Positions 34,515 to 43,990 of a stretch of 64,000 nucleotides of DNA are shown here, in pieces. Position 1 is the stretch's first letter. Each line of letters opens with the position of its first letter. Origin of the DNA: Nitrosomonas sp. Is35 (GTDB lineage Bacteria; Pseudomonadota; Gammaproteobacteria; Burkholderiales; Nitrosomonadaceae); NCBI RefSeq assembly GCF_033063295.1, contig NZ_JAWJZH010000001.1, forward strand, positions 2,170,001 through 2,234,000, given 5' to 3'. The notes under the pieces were generated by a model. The model made no database searches, was not told the origin of the DNA, and saw only the letters and a list, made by a program, of their open reading frames with translations. The position numbers and the translations under genes were made by a program.

Positions 34515-37304
34515 ATGCCCATAACCGTTCACTCATCCGCTGCAACCCTCGCCGCCGCATTACCTTTCAGCCGCTACGCACAACGCATATTGGACAGCGA
34601 GCCGATGCGAAAAATCGCGCTGCAGGAAACGCTGCAACTGCCCTTCCGCAGAGAGGAGATGCAGACTTTTCTTAATTCGCAAGCTGGCAAAATCACCCAT
34701 GAAGAAGCTTTGCATGAGATCCTGCGCGATCTGCGTAAACAAGTCATGCTGCGGCTCGCCGTGCGCGACATCAGCGGCCAAGCCGATTTGTTTGAAGTAA
34801 TGTCCAGCATGACCGATCTCGCCGAGGTCACGATCAATTTCGCTCTGCAACACCATGAAATCTGGCTGACGCAATCGGATCGTTTCGGATTGCCGAGAGG
34901 GGAAAACAGCAACACCATTCAGCATCTGATGGTGGTAGCCATGGGCAAATTGGGTGGCGGTGAACTGAATGTATCATCGGACGTTGATTTGATTTTTGTT
35001 TATCCCGAAGATGGCGAGACCGATGGCGCCAAATCGATTTCAAACCATGAATTTTTTGCCCGCCTGGGACGCAAGCTGATCGCCAGCCTCAATGATTTGA
35101 CAATCGATGGTTATGTATTCCGGGTTGACATGCGGTTACGCCCGCACGGTGAAAACAGCCCTTTAGCGATCAGCTTTTCCATGCTGGAAGAATATTTCAT
35201 CAAGCAAGGACGCGAATGGGAGCGCCATGCCTGGATCAAGGGCCGGGTTATCACCGGTCATGCCAGCGCAGACGCCGAATCGGTGCTGATGGAAAAAATT
35301 GTCAGACCTTTCGTTTTCCGCAAATATCTGGATTTCAGCGCGTACGAATCGATGCGCAACTTACATGCGCAACTGCGCAAGGAGGTCGAGCGCCGCGAAA
35401 TGCACGACAATATTAAATTGGGGCCCGGCGGTATTCGTGAAATTGAATTCATCACACAGGTTTTTCAATTGATTCGCGGCGGACGCGATGTCGACTTGTG
35501 TATTCGCCCGACACTCGGCGTTTTACAGCGCTTACAAAAAAAACAACAACTCCCGGCAGAGGTTATCACGCAGCTCACCGATGCGTATCATTTCCTGCGC
35601 AAACTGGAACATCGCCTGCAATATCTCGACGATCAGCAAACGCAAACGCTGCCGCTAAATGTGGACGATCAAACGCTAATCGCCACCGCCATGGGATTTC
35701 CCAATTATGCAGCTTTCATGGAGCAGCTCGATATTCACCGGAATGACGTTACGCGTCACTTTGAGCTCATTTTTGCCACCCCACGGAAGTCATCCGCGCA
35801 CGACACGTTGGCCAATTTGTGGCAAACCGAAACACAAGACGTTTCGCAAACCGAAGCCGCCACCATGCAACTGAGCACACTCGGATTTAGTAATCCGGTC
35901 AAAATTTCGGAACGGCTACGGTTGTTTTATCAGGGCAGTTTTTATCAGCAACTACCTAAAACCAACCGTGAGCAAATTAATACCTTAATTCCGCTGTTGA
36001 TTGAAGCAGTGGCCGGACTACCTCCGGTTGAAGCCACGCTGGAGCGTATGCTGCAACTAATGGAAAAAATCAGCCCGCAAACATCGTACCTGGCGCTCCT
36101 GCTCGAACACCCGCACACACTGCATCGCGTAGCCGAACTCGCCAGCATCAGCCAGTGGGCAAGCGATTATCTCGGGCGTCACCCTATTTTGCTAGATGAA
36201 TTACTGCGGCAGGATTCTCCTCATCCCGTTCCCGATTGGCATGCTCTTAGTGATGAACTTGCCTATCAACTGAATCATGCCAACAACCCCAAGGATGATG
36301 TCATCGAGTGGCAAATGGATGTTTTGCGTCACTTTCAGCACGCCCAGGCATTCCGGTTGCTGGTCACCGATCTAGAAGGTTCATTATTGCTCGAAACCCT
36401 CAGCGATCACCTGACCGCCTTGGCCGATCTGATATTGGAAACGGTACTGAACCTGGCATGGAATGGTTTAAAAAAACGCCACCGGGAAAAACCCGCATTT
36501 GCGATCATCGGCTACGGCAAACTGGGAGGAAAGGAACTCGGCTACGCATCGGATCTCGACATGATTTTTCTGTACGACGACGATCATCCCGATGCCGCCG
36601 AAATCTACACCAAGCTGGGACAAAGCATCAATGCCTGGCTCACCCGTCATACGTCGGCAGGACTGCTGTACGAAACAGACTTGCGTCTGCGGCCGAATGG
36701 CGCTTCCGGCTTACTAGTCAGCTCCATGGAAGCATTTGCGCAATATCAGCACCATCAAGCCTGGGTATGGGAGCATCAGGCATTAACCCGGGCGCGTTTC
36801 GTTGTTGGTAATCGACGAGTGGGTGATATTTTTGAAAACACACGTAAAGAAATCTTGTGCAAGCCGCGCAATTTAATTGAACTCAAAGAGGATATATTGA
36901 AAATGCGCGAAAAAATGCTGGAGGCTCACCCAAATCCAACACCGCTGTTCGACATCAAACATGACCGGGGCGGCATCATCGACGTCGAATTCATCGTGCA
37001 ATACTTGGTGCTTGGATACGCCGGCTGTTACCCGGAATTGACTGGAAACATTGGCAATATCGCACTTCTTAAACTTGCAGGAGAACTAATGCTCATTCCC
37101 AAAGACACTGCCGAAAAAGCGCGTTCCGCTTATCGCGAGTTCCGGCGCATTCAGCATCGCCTGCGATTAAACAGCGATGCCGATATGGCAGGCAACGCAC
37201 CCAACGATGGTCAAACACAAAAATTCACTCGAGTGGAAAGCAGTCATACAAAAGACGATCGTGTGGCAGTACTGATGTTATGGGAAGAAGTTTTTGGCAA
37301 TTGA
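34515..37304 (+). CDS. glnE: Bifunctional glutamine synthetase adenylyltransferase/deadenylylase
   Basis: GlnE switches glutamine synthetase off and on by attaching or removing AMP in response to PII. The product has about 929 residues. It has two nucleotidyltransferase domains, each followed by a helical domain: GKLGGGELNVSSDVDLIFVY (N-terminal, removal) and GYGKLGGKELGYASDLDMIF (C-terminal, addition). I prefer the ATG at 34515; a TTG ten codons upstream is the alternative. Nitrogen control is relevant to an ammonia-fed organism. Confidence 0.95.
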   Translation: MPITVHSSAATLAAALPFSRYAQRILDSEPMRKIALQETLQLPFRREEMQTFLNSQAGKITHEEALHEILRDLRKQVMLRLAVRDISGQADLFEVMSSMTDLAEVTINFALQHHEIWLTQSDRFGLPRGENSNTIQHLMVVAMGKLGGGELNVSSDVDLIFVYPEDGETDGAKSISNHEFFARLGRKLIASLNDLTIDGYVFRVDMRLRPHGENSPLAISFSMLEEYFIKQGREWERHAWIKGRVITGHASADAESVLMEKIVRPFVFRKYLDFSAYESMRNLHAQLRKEVERREMHDNIKLGPGGIREIEFITQVFQLIRGGRDVDLCIRPTLGVLQRLQKKQQLPAEVITQLTDAYHFLRKLEHRLQYLDDQQTQTLPLNVDDQTLIATAMGFPNYAAFMEQLDIHRNDVTRHFELIFATPRKSSAHDTLANLWQTETQDVSQTEAATMQLSTLGFSNPVKISERLRLFYQGSFYQQLPKTNREQINTLIPLLIEAVAGLPPVEATLERMLQLMEKISPQTSYLALLLEHPHTLHRVAELASISQWASDYLGRHPILLDELLRQDSPHPVPDWHALSDELAYQLNHANNPKDDVIEWQMDVLRHFQHAQAFRLLVTDLEGSLLLETLSDHLTALADLILETVLNLAWNGLKKRHREKPAFAIIGYGKLGGKELGYASDLDMIFLYDDDHPDAAEIYTKLGQSINAWLTRHTSAGLLYETDLRLRPNGASGLLVSSMEAFAQYQHHQAWVWEHQALTRARFVVGNRRVGDIFENTRKEILCKPRNLIELKEDILKMREKMLEAHPNPTPLFDIKHDRGGIIDVEFIVQYLVLGYAGCYPELTGNIGNIALLKLAGELMLIPKDTAEKARSAYREFRRIQHRLRLNSDADMAGNAPNDGQTQKFTRVESSHTKDDRVAVLMLWEEVFGN

Positions 37305-37427
37305 AAGCCCATACCATCAAAATTCCTGCTAATTCATTAAATATAAAATTAAAATATTGCCAAAAATGCTTACAAGTCAACTGAACTTTAATTTGTAACA
37401 ATTGACCAATTATGCGGTTTAAAATTC

Positions 37428-37443
37428 TGGCATGATTTCTGCT
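37428..37443 (+). promoter_or_regulatory. Probable sigma54 promoter of the pilin gene
   Basis: TGGCATGATTTCTGCT matches the -24/-12 consensus TGGCACG-N4-TTGCW, with the invariant GG and GC separated by 10 bases. The predicted start is near 37455, giving a leader of about 45 bases. Pilin genes of several proteobacteria are known to use sigma54 with PilR. Confidence 0.65.
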
Positions 37444-37498
37444 TAAGATGCTTCACACACACTTGGTGTGCCTTACTCAACCCAAAGGAGAACAACAA

Positions 37499-37927
37499 AT
37501 GCAAAAAGTACAAAAAGGTTTTACCCTGATTGAATTAATGATTGTCGTCGCAATTATCGGTATTCTGGCTGCGGTAGCATTACCTGCTTACCAGAACTAT
37601 GTGAAAAAAGCAGCCTATACAGAGGTTACTGGCGCAATGGCGCCTTTTAAACTAGCTGTTACTGAGTGCTTTAACAATACTGCAGCACTCACAGCTTGTG
37701 GTAATGGTACCAATGGCGTTCCAGCAGCTCCAGCAGCAAGTGCAACTGGCGCTTTTAATACTCTCGCAGTAACTGCCGCGGGCGTTATTACGGCTACACC
37801 CAATGCTTATAAAGGAATCGTAGTAGGAGATACATGCACTCTAACCCCTACCGCGAACGCCGCCAACGACCGACTCTCTTGGGCATACAGCGGTGCTTGC
37901 GTAACTCAAGGTTATGTATCAAACTAA
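37499..37927 (+). CDS. Type IV major pilin-like protein
   Basis: The 142-residue product starts [20 protein letters not shown], a short leader ending in Gly7 with cleavage before Phe8 and the conserved Glu at mature position 5. The hydrophobic N-terminal helix is followed by an alpha-spine and a small Ala/Thr-rich globular domain. Two cysteines bound a C-terminal loop (CTLTP to SGACVTQ), and two more lie at CFNN and TACG. The ATG at 37499 has AAAGGAG upstream and is clearly better than the in-frame ATG at 37448. It has a sigma54-type promoter and a strong terminator, so it is a single-gene unit. Confidence 0.93.
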   Translation: MQKVQKGFTLIELMIVVAIIGILAAVALPAYQNYVKKAAYTEVTGAMAPFKLAVTECFNNTAALTACGNGTNGVPAAPAASATGAFNTLAVTAAGVITATPNAYKGIVVGDTCTLTPTANAANDRLSWAYSGACVTQGYVSN

Positions 37928-37953
37928 ACCAATTTTCTTAACCCTTAAATTCT

Positions 37954-37986
37954 AAAAACCGCCTTTAGCCAAGGCGGTTTTTTTAT
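37954..37986 (+). terminator. Intrinsic terminator behind the pilin gene
   Basis: AACCGCCTT and AAGGCGGTT pair around a 5-base loop, flanked by A-run and T-run. This is a strong rho-independent terminator about 28 bases past the pilin stop. Because of the flanking A and T runs it can also stop transcripts of the convergent PilB/GspE gene. Confidence 0.9.
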
Positions 37987-38012
37987 TCTTACCTTACTTT
38001 GTCACATGGTTC

Positions 38013-40394
38013 TTACTTGATACACACCACTCGTACCTGATGTATATCGGTAATTCCCTGTAAAACCTTTTCAATGCCGTCCTGCTTTAGCGTCCGCATA
38101 CCATCACCCAAGGCCGTCACCAGCATATCCGCCACTCGTACGCGCTCTTGAATATTCTTTTTCAGTGCATCGGTGGCTGTCATCAATTCATGTAGTCCTA
38201 CCCGCCCGGAATAACCGGTACCGACGCAATCGTCACAACCGGCCGCCTTGTACAAGGTAATTTGACCTTGATCATCTCCATATTGTTGGATCCATTGTTC
38301 GCGTATTTCACGAAGTGCAGCATCGGGATCGGCTTTAAAACGGTCGATATTCCTGAGCTCGGCGCAATACTCGGCTAATAATGTATCGACTTCATGTTCG
38401 CTGGCTACATACGATTCTTTACAATTCTTGCATAAGCGCTTCGCCAGACGTTGCGCCAACACACCCAGCAGAGCATCAGAAAAGTTGAACGGATCCATGC
38501 CCATATCCAGTAACCGAATGACCGATTCCGGCGCGCTGTTGGTATGCAGTGTCGCCAAAACCAAGTGCCCGGTTAATGAAGCTTCGATACCGATACTGGT
38601 AGTTTCCTTGTCGCGCATCTCGCCCACCATAATAATATCCGGATCTGCTCGCAGAAAAGAACGCATGATGGCAGGAAAGGTTAATCCCGCTTTGACGTTA
38701 ATTTGTACCTGACGCAATCCTCTTTGCGTGATCTCAACCGGATCTTCCGCAGTCCAAATCTTGGTATCGTCGCGATTGAGATATTTCAATACCGAATGCA
38801 GCGTGGTTGTTTTACCTGAGCCTGTCGGGCCGCATACAAAAAACAACCCGTACGGTTTGCTGATAATTTTCTTCAGCTCCTCCAGATTGTGCTCGGTAAA
38901 GCCCATTTTATCCAGCGGAATCGGTTCACCGGCAGCCAGAATCCGCATCACGACATCTTCCAAACCACCGGCTGAAGGAATGGTCGCGACACGCAATTCG
39001 ATATCCAGTGGCGCAAATTTCCTGAACTTAATCTTGCCATCCTGCGGTTTTCGCTTTTCGGAGATATCCATATCGCACATAATTTTTATGCGTGTGATCA
39101 TAGAATTGCGATAACCTGCCGGAACCTCGATATATGGCATCAGCGAGCCATCCTTACGGAAGCGCACTTTGGTTTTTTCTTTCCCTGAATAGGGTTCGAT
39201 ATGAATATCCGATGCGCCCATTTTATAGGCGTCGATAATGATTTTATTCACCAGCTTGACCAGTTCATTGTCAGTCGCTGCGGAGGATTCCTCTATTTCA
39301 CCCGCCGTCTCTTCGACATCTTCAGTCCCAAGATTAGTAAGCATTTCATTGATGTCGCCGGTACCGATCTCATCCTGGCTGCCACCAAAAAATTGTTCGA
39401 CCGTAGCATTAAATTCTCTTTGTGTAGTAACCGTGTAAATGATCTTTTGCTTGGGAAAAATTGCATTGGCAATACGCTGCGACTTAACCCGTTCGGGATC
39501 CAGTGTAAGTATTACCAGGCCATCTTTGGTTTCATCAATCGGCAATAAGGCATTACTTTCAACATAATCTTTTTTTAAATTCTTAAGCAGATCAAGCGGT
39601 TTAATCCTGTCCGCTCTAAAAGGCTCATACTTAACCTGAAAAAAAGAAGCTAGTGCCTTGCCGATGAGCGGCAAACTCATGCGGAATTCGTCAACCAGCA
39701 CATCTTCCAGATCACAGCTTTTTTTACGTGCCGAGCGTGTCGCCAACTCCAGCTCGGGAGCGGAGATGATTGCATCGAGAATCAGATAATCATATTTCGA
39801 TTTGAGCAATTGAGCGGGCTTCTGACGCTGTTTAAAAGCAATCGCAAGAACGCGGCAAATTTCCACAACCCCTTCCATGATCGCGGTAGTGAATGATTCA
39901 TTCGATCTATTATTAATCACCTGAACCACGCCCATCAGTTCCCGGCTATCAGCGTTCAGAATCGGTACCGCCAACATCTGTTTGGTTCGATAACCGGTGC
40001 GTTTATCCACTTCATGGGAGAAAACCAGCAGTGGATTAAATTTTTTTAACTCACTTTTATCGTACACATCTGCAATATTGACCACCTTCTTTTGCAAAGC
40101 GGCGAAACCGATAATACTGTTTTCCGTTACCGGTAGTCTCAAATCCTGAAAAGAATCAAATCCAGTTTTAACCTTCGAAACAAAAGAAGATTTATCTTCA
40201 TTCAGTGAGTAAATGGTAAACCGGTCCGCGTTGAGCAATGCGCAAATATCCTTGCTAGTTTCCAGCATGATTTCTTCAACGCCATTTGCAGCGTATATTT
40301 TATTGATAATAACCTGCAGATTTTTGGAAAAAGCCGATTCGTTATTGTTATTTACAATATTCTTTTGGGGTTGGATCATCGCGACTGTACTCAT
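38013..40394 (-). CDS. GAF-domain PilB/GspE-type assembly ATPase
   Basis: The 793-residue product is a type II secretion/type IV pilus ATPase with an added sensor. An N-terminal GAF domain (about 20-190, with RTGYRTKQMLAVPI and GVVQVINN) is followed by a T2SSE N-terminal domain (about 200-330) and the ATPase core. Walker A is GPTGSGKTT (about 522-530), Walker B is ADPDIIMVGEMRD, and a zinc-type set of cysteines spans CKNCKESY and CDDCVGTGYSGR. GAF fusion is unusual for PilB and suggests control by a small ligand or redox state. It lies 11 bases downstream of the phosphodiesterase-like gene and converges on the pilin gene. Confidence 0.9.
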   Translation of the reverse strand: MSTVAMIQPQKNIVNNNNESAFSKNLQVIINKIYAANGVEEIMLETSKDICALLNADRFTIYSLNEDKSSFVSKVKTGFDSFQDLRLPVTENSIIGFAALQKKVVNIADVYDKSELKKFNPLLVFSHEVDKRTGYRTKQMLAVPILNADSRELMGVVQVINNRSNESFTTAIMEGVVEICRVLAIAFKQRQKPAQLLKSKYDYLILDAIISAPELELATRSARKKSCDLEDVLVDEFRMSLPLIGKALASFFQVKYEPFRADRIKPLDLLKNLKKDYVESNALLPIDETKDGLVILTLDPERVKSQRIANAIFPKQKIIYTVTTQREFNATVEQFFGGSQDEIGTGDINEMLTNLGTEDVEETAGEIEESSAATDNELVKLVNKIIIDAYKMGASDIHIEPYSGKEKTKVRFRKDGSLMPYIEVPAGYRNSMITRIKIMCDMDISEKRKPQDGKIKFRKFAPLDIELRVATIPSAGGLEDVVMRILAAGEPIPLDKMGFTEHNLEELKKIISKPYGLFFVCGPTGSGKTTTLHSVLKYLNRDDTKIWTAEDPVEITQRGLRQVQINVKAGLTFPAIMRSFLRADPDIIMVGEMRDKETTSIGIEASLTGHLVLATLHTNSAPESVIRLLDMGMDPFNFSDALLGVLAQRLAKRLCKNCKESYVASEHEVDTLLAEYCAELRNIDRFKADPDAALREIREQWIQQYGDDQGQITLYKAAGCDDCVGTGYSGRVGLHELMTATDALKKNIQERVRVADMLVTALGDGMRTLKQDGIEKVLQGITDIHQVRVVCIK

Positions 40395-40405
40395 AGCCTC
40401 ACTTC

Positions 40406-41170
40406 CTAAAATTCGAATAATTGATTGTTCTCAAGGCGGCGTGGATTATATTTTCCAATGCACTGATCGATTTCTTCCATGATGACATCAGCCTCACCGG
40501 GTTTCAGGTGCGTAATAAATATTTCCGCGTTCCGTTCCAATTTCTCTAATTCTTCCGCCAGCAAGCTGGGGCAAAAATGCCGTGATCTGATCGCGATATC
40601 CCTTTTCTGATTGCAGAAGGCGCATTCAATGATCAAATACTGCAAATTTACAATCTTATTAACGGCCACCCAGAAGGCATCATTAGTAGTTGTATCACCG
40701 GAAAAAACAAGACTGGCTAACCCTGAGTCCACCTGAAAACCGACCGTAGGAACGGCGTGATGGGCGGGTAGTGGCGTAATCGCACGGCCATCGAGAAGAA
40801 TGGTATCCCCCAACGACAATGTTTCGTACCGCATATAGGGGGAAATATCATTGGGAATTTTTGTAAAATCCGGCCACAGATGCCAGTTGAACAGATGCTC
40901 CCGCAACGTATCCAGCGTGGGCTGGATGGCATGAATGGTTATCGGTTTGTTGCGGATGGAACCGGCGGTATCCACCAGAAACGGAATAAATGCGACATGA
41001 TCCAAGTGTGCATGCGTGACAAGAATATGATCAATTTTGATCATCTCGGACAAACTCAAATTACCCACGCCTGTTCCCGCGTCGATCAGCACATCGTCGT
41101 CCAGCAACATCGCAGTGGTTTGTTCGCCGCTTCCTATCCCTCCGCTACACCCTAAGATCCTGAGCTTCAA
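40406..41170 (-). CDS. Metallo-beta-lactamase-fold hydrolase, class II cyclic-nucleotide phosphodiesterase-like
   Basis: The 254-residue product has the metal site THAHLDHVAF, a further histidine pair in LPAHHAVPT, an aspartate in FSGDTTTN and a late histidine in ITHLKPGE. The THAHLDH form and overall pattern fit class II 3',5'-cyclic nucleotide phosphodiesterases, though a tRNase Z-like relative cannot be excluded. It is the first gene of a two-gene unit with the GAF-containing ATPase, which hints at cyclic nucleotide control of that ATPase. The link is inference. Confidence 0.82.
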   Translation of the reverse strand: MKLRILGCSGGIGSGEQTTAMLLDDDVLIDAGTGVGNLSLSEMIKIDHILVTHAHLDHVAFIPFLVDTAGSIRNKPITIHAIQPTLDTLREHLFNWHLWPDFTKIPNDISPYMRYETLSLGDTILLDGRAITPLPAHHAVPTVGFQVDSGLASLVFSGDTTTNDAFWVAVNKIVNLQYLIIECAFCNQKRDIAIRSRHFCPSLLAEELEKLERNAEIFITHLKPGEADVIMEEIDQCIGKYNPRRLENNQLFEF

Positions 41171-41191
41171 AAGACTCGCCCCGGAAATTCA

Positions 41192-41617
41192 TTACTTAAT
41201 CAATAATACGGGAATTTTTGCCAACTGCATCACTTTGCTGGTTACCGAGCCCAACAACAAACCTTGGATACCGCCTGCTCCGCGCGGCCCCAGCACAATC
41301 TGATCAAATTGCTTTTCACTAGCGAACCGGACGATCATTTCGGCCGGATCACCCACCACAATGTGATATTGATAAGCAACACCCGCTTGATCGAGCAAAG
41401 CGCACGTGCTTTGCAATTCTTTCTGGCCTTCTTCCTGGTGATATTGCTTAATATCCGTCTGGTTAATGAACAATGCCACATTGCCGCGCAGCGGATATTG
41501 CACATTCAGCAAATGCAGCTCCGGTTTTTCCTTATACCAGTCCAATAACGCAATGAAGCCGGTTATTGCTTTATTGGCATAATCAGAACCATCGACAGGT
41601 AATAAAATTTTTAGCAT
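41192..41617 (-). CDS. Universal stress protein (UspA family)
   Basis: This is a single-domain Usp protein (about 141 residues) starting MLKILLPVDGSDYANKAI. The ATP-binding loop GPRGAGGIQGLLLGSVTSKV matches G-2x-G-9x-G(S/T). The ATG at 41617 with GAGAG upstream is preferred over a TTG two codons earlier. Its role in stress is by family. Confidence 0.93.
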   Translation of the reverse strand: MLKILLPVDGSDYANKAITGFIALLDWYKEKPELHLLNVQYPLRGNVALFINQTDIKQYHQEEGQKELQSTCALLDQAGVAYQYHIVVGDPAEMIVRFASEKQFDQIVLGPRGAGGIQGLLLGSVTSKVMQLAKIPVLLIK

Positions 41618-41649
41618 GATCAATCTCTCAAATTTTTATACGTGAATGA

Positions 41650-42369
41650 CTATTTGGGCATTTTTTCATCGGCCAAATCTTCCAACGGCCGAGGTTTTAC
41701 CGGTTTCCGGGCCGCCAGCAATTTGCCGGCCGCAATCACCAGAAGTGCTACAGAAGCCGGCGCGATCCACTGAAGATACTTCGCCTGCGTACTGACCCAT
41801 TCCTTGGTGACGACATCGGTAACCGCCATATCGCCCGCAATCCATCCCAGCAATCCAGCGCCAATCGCGATCGTAACCGGATATCGATCCATGACCTTCA
41901 TCACCATTTGACTGCCCCATACGATGATCGGCACGCTGACGACCAAACCGAAAATGACCAAACCGATGTCATCCTTGGCCGCGCCCGCGATGGCGATAAC
42001 GTTGTCCAGGCTCATCACCGCATCCGCCACGATAATCGTTTTAATCGCACCGATTAACGTCGTGCTGGCATCGATCTCATGCGCGCCCTCCGGCTCGGGT
42101 TGCAGCAACTTGATACCGATCCAAACCAATAAAGCCGCGCCGACAATTTTCAAATAGGGCATAGTCAGCAGACTCAAGGCAAAAAAGATCAGCACCACGC
42201 GCAATAGGATTGCGCCGAACACTCCCCAGAAAATACCCAATTTGCGCTGCTGTTCGGGCAAACGCCGGCAAGCCAGTGCGATGACAACGGCATTGTCGCC
42301 ACCCAGCACAATATCAATTGCGATAATCTGTAATACAGCGAGCCAAAATTGCGGACTATCAAAAGCCAT
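41650..42369 (-). CDS. TerC family integral membrane protein
   Basis: The 239-residue product has about seven transmembrane helices. The TerC signature is visible as two acidic membrane motifs: IAIDIVLGGDNAVVIALACR and IIVADAVMSLDNVIAIAGAA. The family includes manganese exporters (Alx/YkoY) and the YjbE branch, which this resembles. The C-terminus is a short Lys/Pro-rich tail. Substrate is not determined from sequence. Confidence 0.9.
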   Translation of the reverse strand: MAFDSPQFWLAVLQIIAIDIVLGGDNAVVIALACRRLPEQQRKLGIFWGVFGAILLRVVLIFFALSLLTMPYLKIVGAALLVWIGIKLLQPEPEGAHEIDASTTLIGAIKTIIVADAVMSLDNVIAIAGAAKDDIGLVIFGLVVSVPIIVWGSQMVMKVMDRYPVTIAIGAGLLGWIAGDMAVTDVVTKEWVSTQAKYLQWIAPASVALLVIAAGKLLAARKPVKPRPLEDLADEKMPK

Positions 42370-42421
42370 TTACTTTTCCTGACAAAAATTTAATCCAATA
42401 AAAACGTAACGACCGTATGCG

Positions 42422-43600
42422 CTATACCTTGTCTTGAACCCCAATAAACTTCAATAGTTCATTTTTTTGCTGCATGGTATCGTTATAACCCAACTCGATT
42501 AAATCGCGGCAGAAAGGCACTTCAAATAATACGTAGCTGAGTAAAGTCGAACCATTCGGTCCCATGGCGCCGATGGCACGGTACAAATAGCGCATGATCC
42601 ACGGCAGCGTATGCGCATATTTCTGCGCAATTTCGTTGATTCCCTCGCTCGGTGCAATCATCATCGCCTCAATGGGACGCAGCGATATGTTATTCGCTTT
42701 AAACGCCTCGGGCGGAATCAGTTTCAGTGTTTCATTAATGCGCAGCAAACGTTCCAGATCCACATCCAGGCTGTCGACAAAGATGCTGTTCAACGCATGC
42801 CCGGCAATCTGTGCAAAAGGCGGATAACCCGATGCGCTGATACGTTTGGGCTCGTCGGTCACCGGCTTGCGCACACCGATGATCAATACCTTGTCGGCAC
42901 CCAGATGAAGCGCCGGGCTAATCGGCGCCATCTGACGCATAGAGCCATCGCCAAAATACTCACGATTCAATTTCACCGCAGGAAAAATAAACGGTATCGA
43001 TGAAGAAGCCATCAAATGTTCAACCCCGATCTCGACCGGAAGACCCAGTCTTTGCGCCCGTTTCCACGGCAACACTTCTCGTGCCGCTTGGTAGAAAGTC
43101 ACCGATTGACCCGATGTGTATCCCCAGGCAGTCAATCCCAGTGCATGCAGCGAGCCGGAGCGGATACAGTGTTGAACGGTGCGGAAAGAAAAACGGCTTT
43201 TCAGCAAAGCTTCCAGCGGTGCATTATCCAGCAGGGAAATGGGATTATGCTGGCCGTATTCGCTCGATACCAAGGAGAGCATACAGCGCAAAGTGTTATG
43301 AATAACACCCATGAGATCCGACCGGTAAATCTGATCGACATGAAAATTCGACCAGACTTCTTCCAGCCGTCCGACACCTTCGGCAAAATTGTGGGCGGAA
43401 ACGGCAATACTGGCGGCATTGATAGCACCGGCGGAGGTGCCACAAATAATCGGGAACGGGTTACGCGTCTTATCGGGTAATAATTCGGCGATTGCGCGCA
43501 ACACACCCACTTGATAGGCTGCGCGCGCTCCACCACCGGTCAGAACAAGTCCAACTTTCGGTACGTCTAATGATTTCTTCTGTTCATACACGAACTGCAA
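42422..43600 (-). CDS. Patatin-like phospholipase
   Basis: This is a predicted lipid acyl hydrolase (392 residues). The oxyanion loop is LTGGGARAAYQVGVL, the nucleophile serine lies in CGTSAGAINAAS, and the catalytic aspartate is in FGDGSMRQ. Family knowledge suggests membrane lipid turnover. The start is a TTG at 43600 or a GTG at 43591; either overlaps the upstream small gene by 8-17 bases, so coupling is likely. The C-terminal 100 residues are outside the patatin core. Confidence 0.9.
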   Translation of the reverse strand: MQFVYEQKKSLDVPKVGLVLTGGGARAAYQVGVLRAIAELLPDKTRNPFPIICGTSAGAINAASIAVSAHNFAEGVGRLEEVWSNFHVDQIYRSDLMGVIHNTLRCMLSLVSSEYGQHNPISLLDNAPLEALLKSRFSFRTVQHCIRSGSLHALGLTAWGYTSGQSVTFYQAAREVLPWKRAQRLGLPVEIGVEHLMASSSIPFIFPAVKLNREYFGDGSMRQMAPISPALHLGADKVLIIGVRKPVTDEPKRISASGYPPFAQIAGHALNSIFVDSLDVDLERLLRINETLKLIPPEAFKANNISLRPIEAMMIAPSEGINEIAQKYAHTLPWIMRYLYRAIGAMGPNGSTLLSYVLFEVPFCRDLIELGYNDTMQQKNELLKFIGVQDKV

Positions 43601-43841
43601 ACTCTGACTTCACCCTCTCCAGCGCATCCCGTAAGGTTTCTTCTGGTAAATTGTTTAACGAACTGGACAGGATTTTGGCTGCCTGGCAGACCGAATCCGG
43701 CAATAACGCACTGTCCATCTTGGCTACAAACATAGCTGCGGCACCAGTCGCATCCAGCAGGCTTTGACGCTCATTCATCAATATTTCCATTTCTTCGCGC
43801 AACATGGAAACTTCTTGTTCTCTCAGGATAGTATTAGGCAT
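43584..43841 (-). CDS. Small helical protein, function unknown
   Basis: The 85-residue product is largely helical, with a heptad-like N-terminal part (EQEVSMLREEMEILMNERQ) and an amphipathic C-terminal half. No family is recognised. The ribosome site AAAGGAA is upstream of the ATG. It overlaps the start of the patatin gene, so it may be a partner or regulator of that enzyme. Confidence 0.75.
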   Translation of the reverse strand: MPNTILREQEVSMLREEMEILMNERQSLLDATGAAAMFVAKMDSALLPDSVCQAAKILSSSLNNLPEETLRDALERVKSEFAVRV

Positions 43842-43990
43842 ATGATATTCCTTTTAACATTGATACAGTAGATAGCCTGTCGAGCAATATAGCAGAACTA
43901 TAATTCATTTAAGACCTGAACTCTGTGATGTTTACCACTCTTTTCGATCTTTCTTAAACCCAATTAATTATCGGCATTTGTACCCATATC

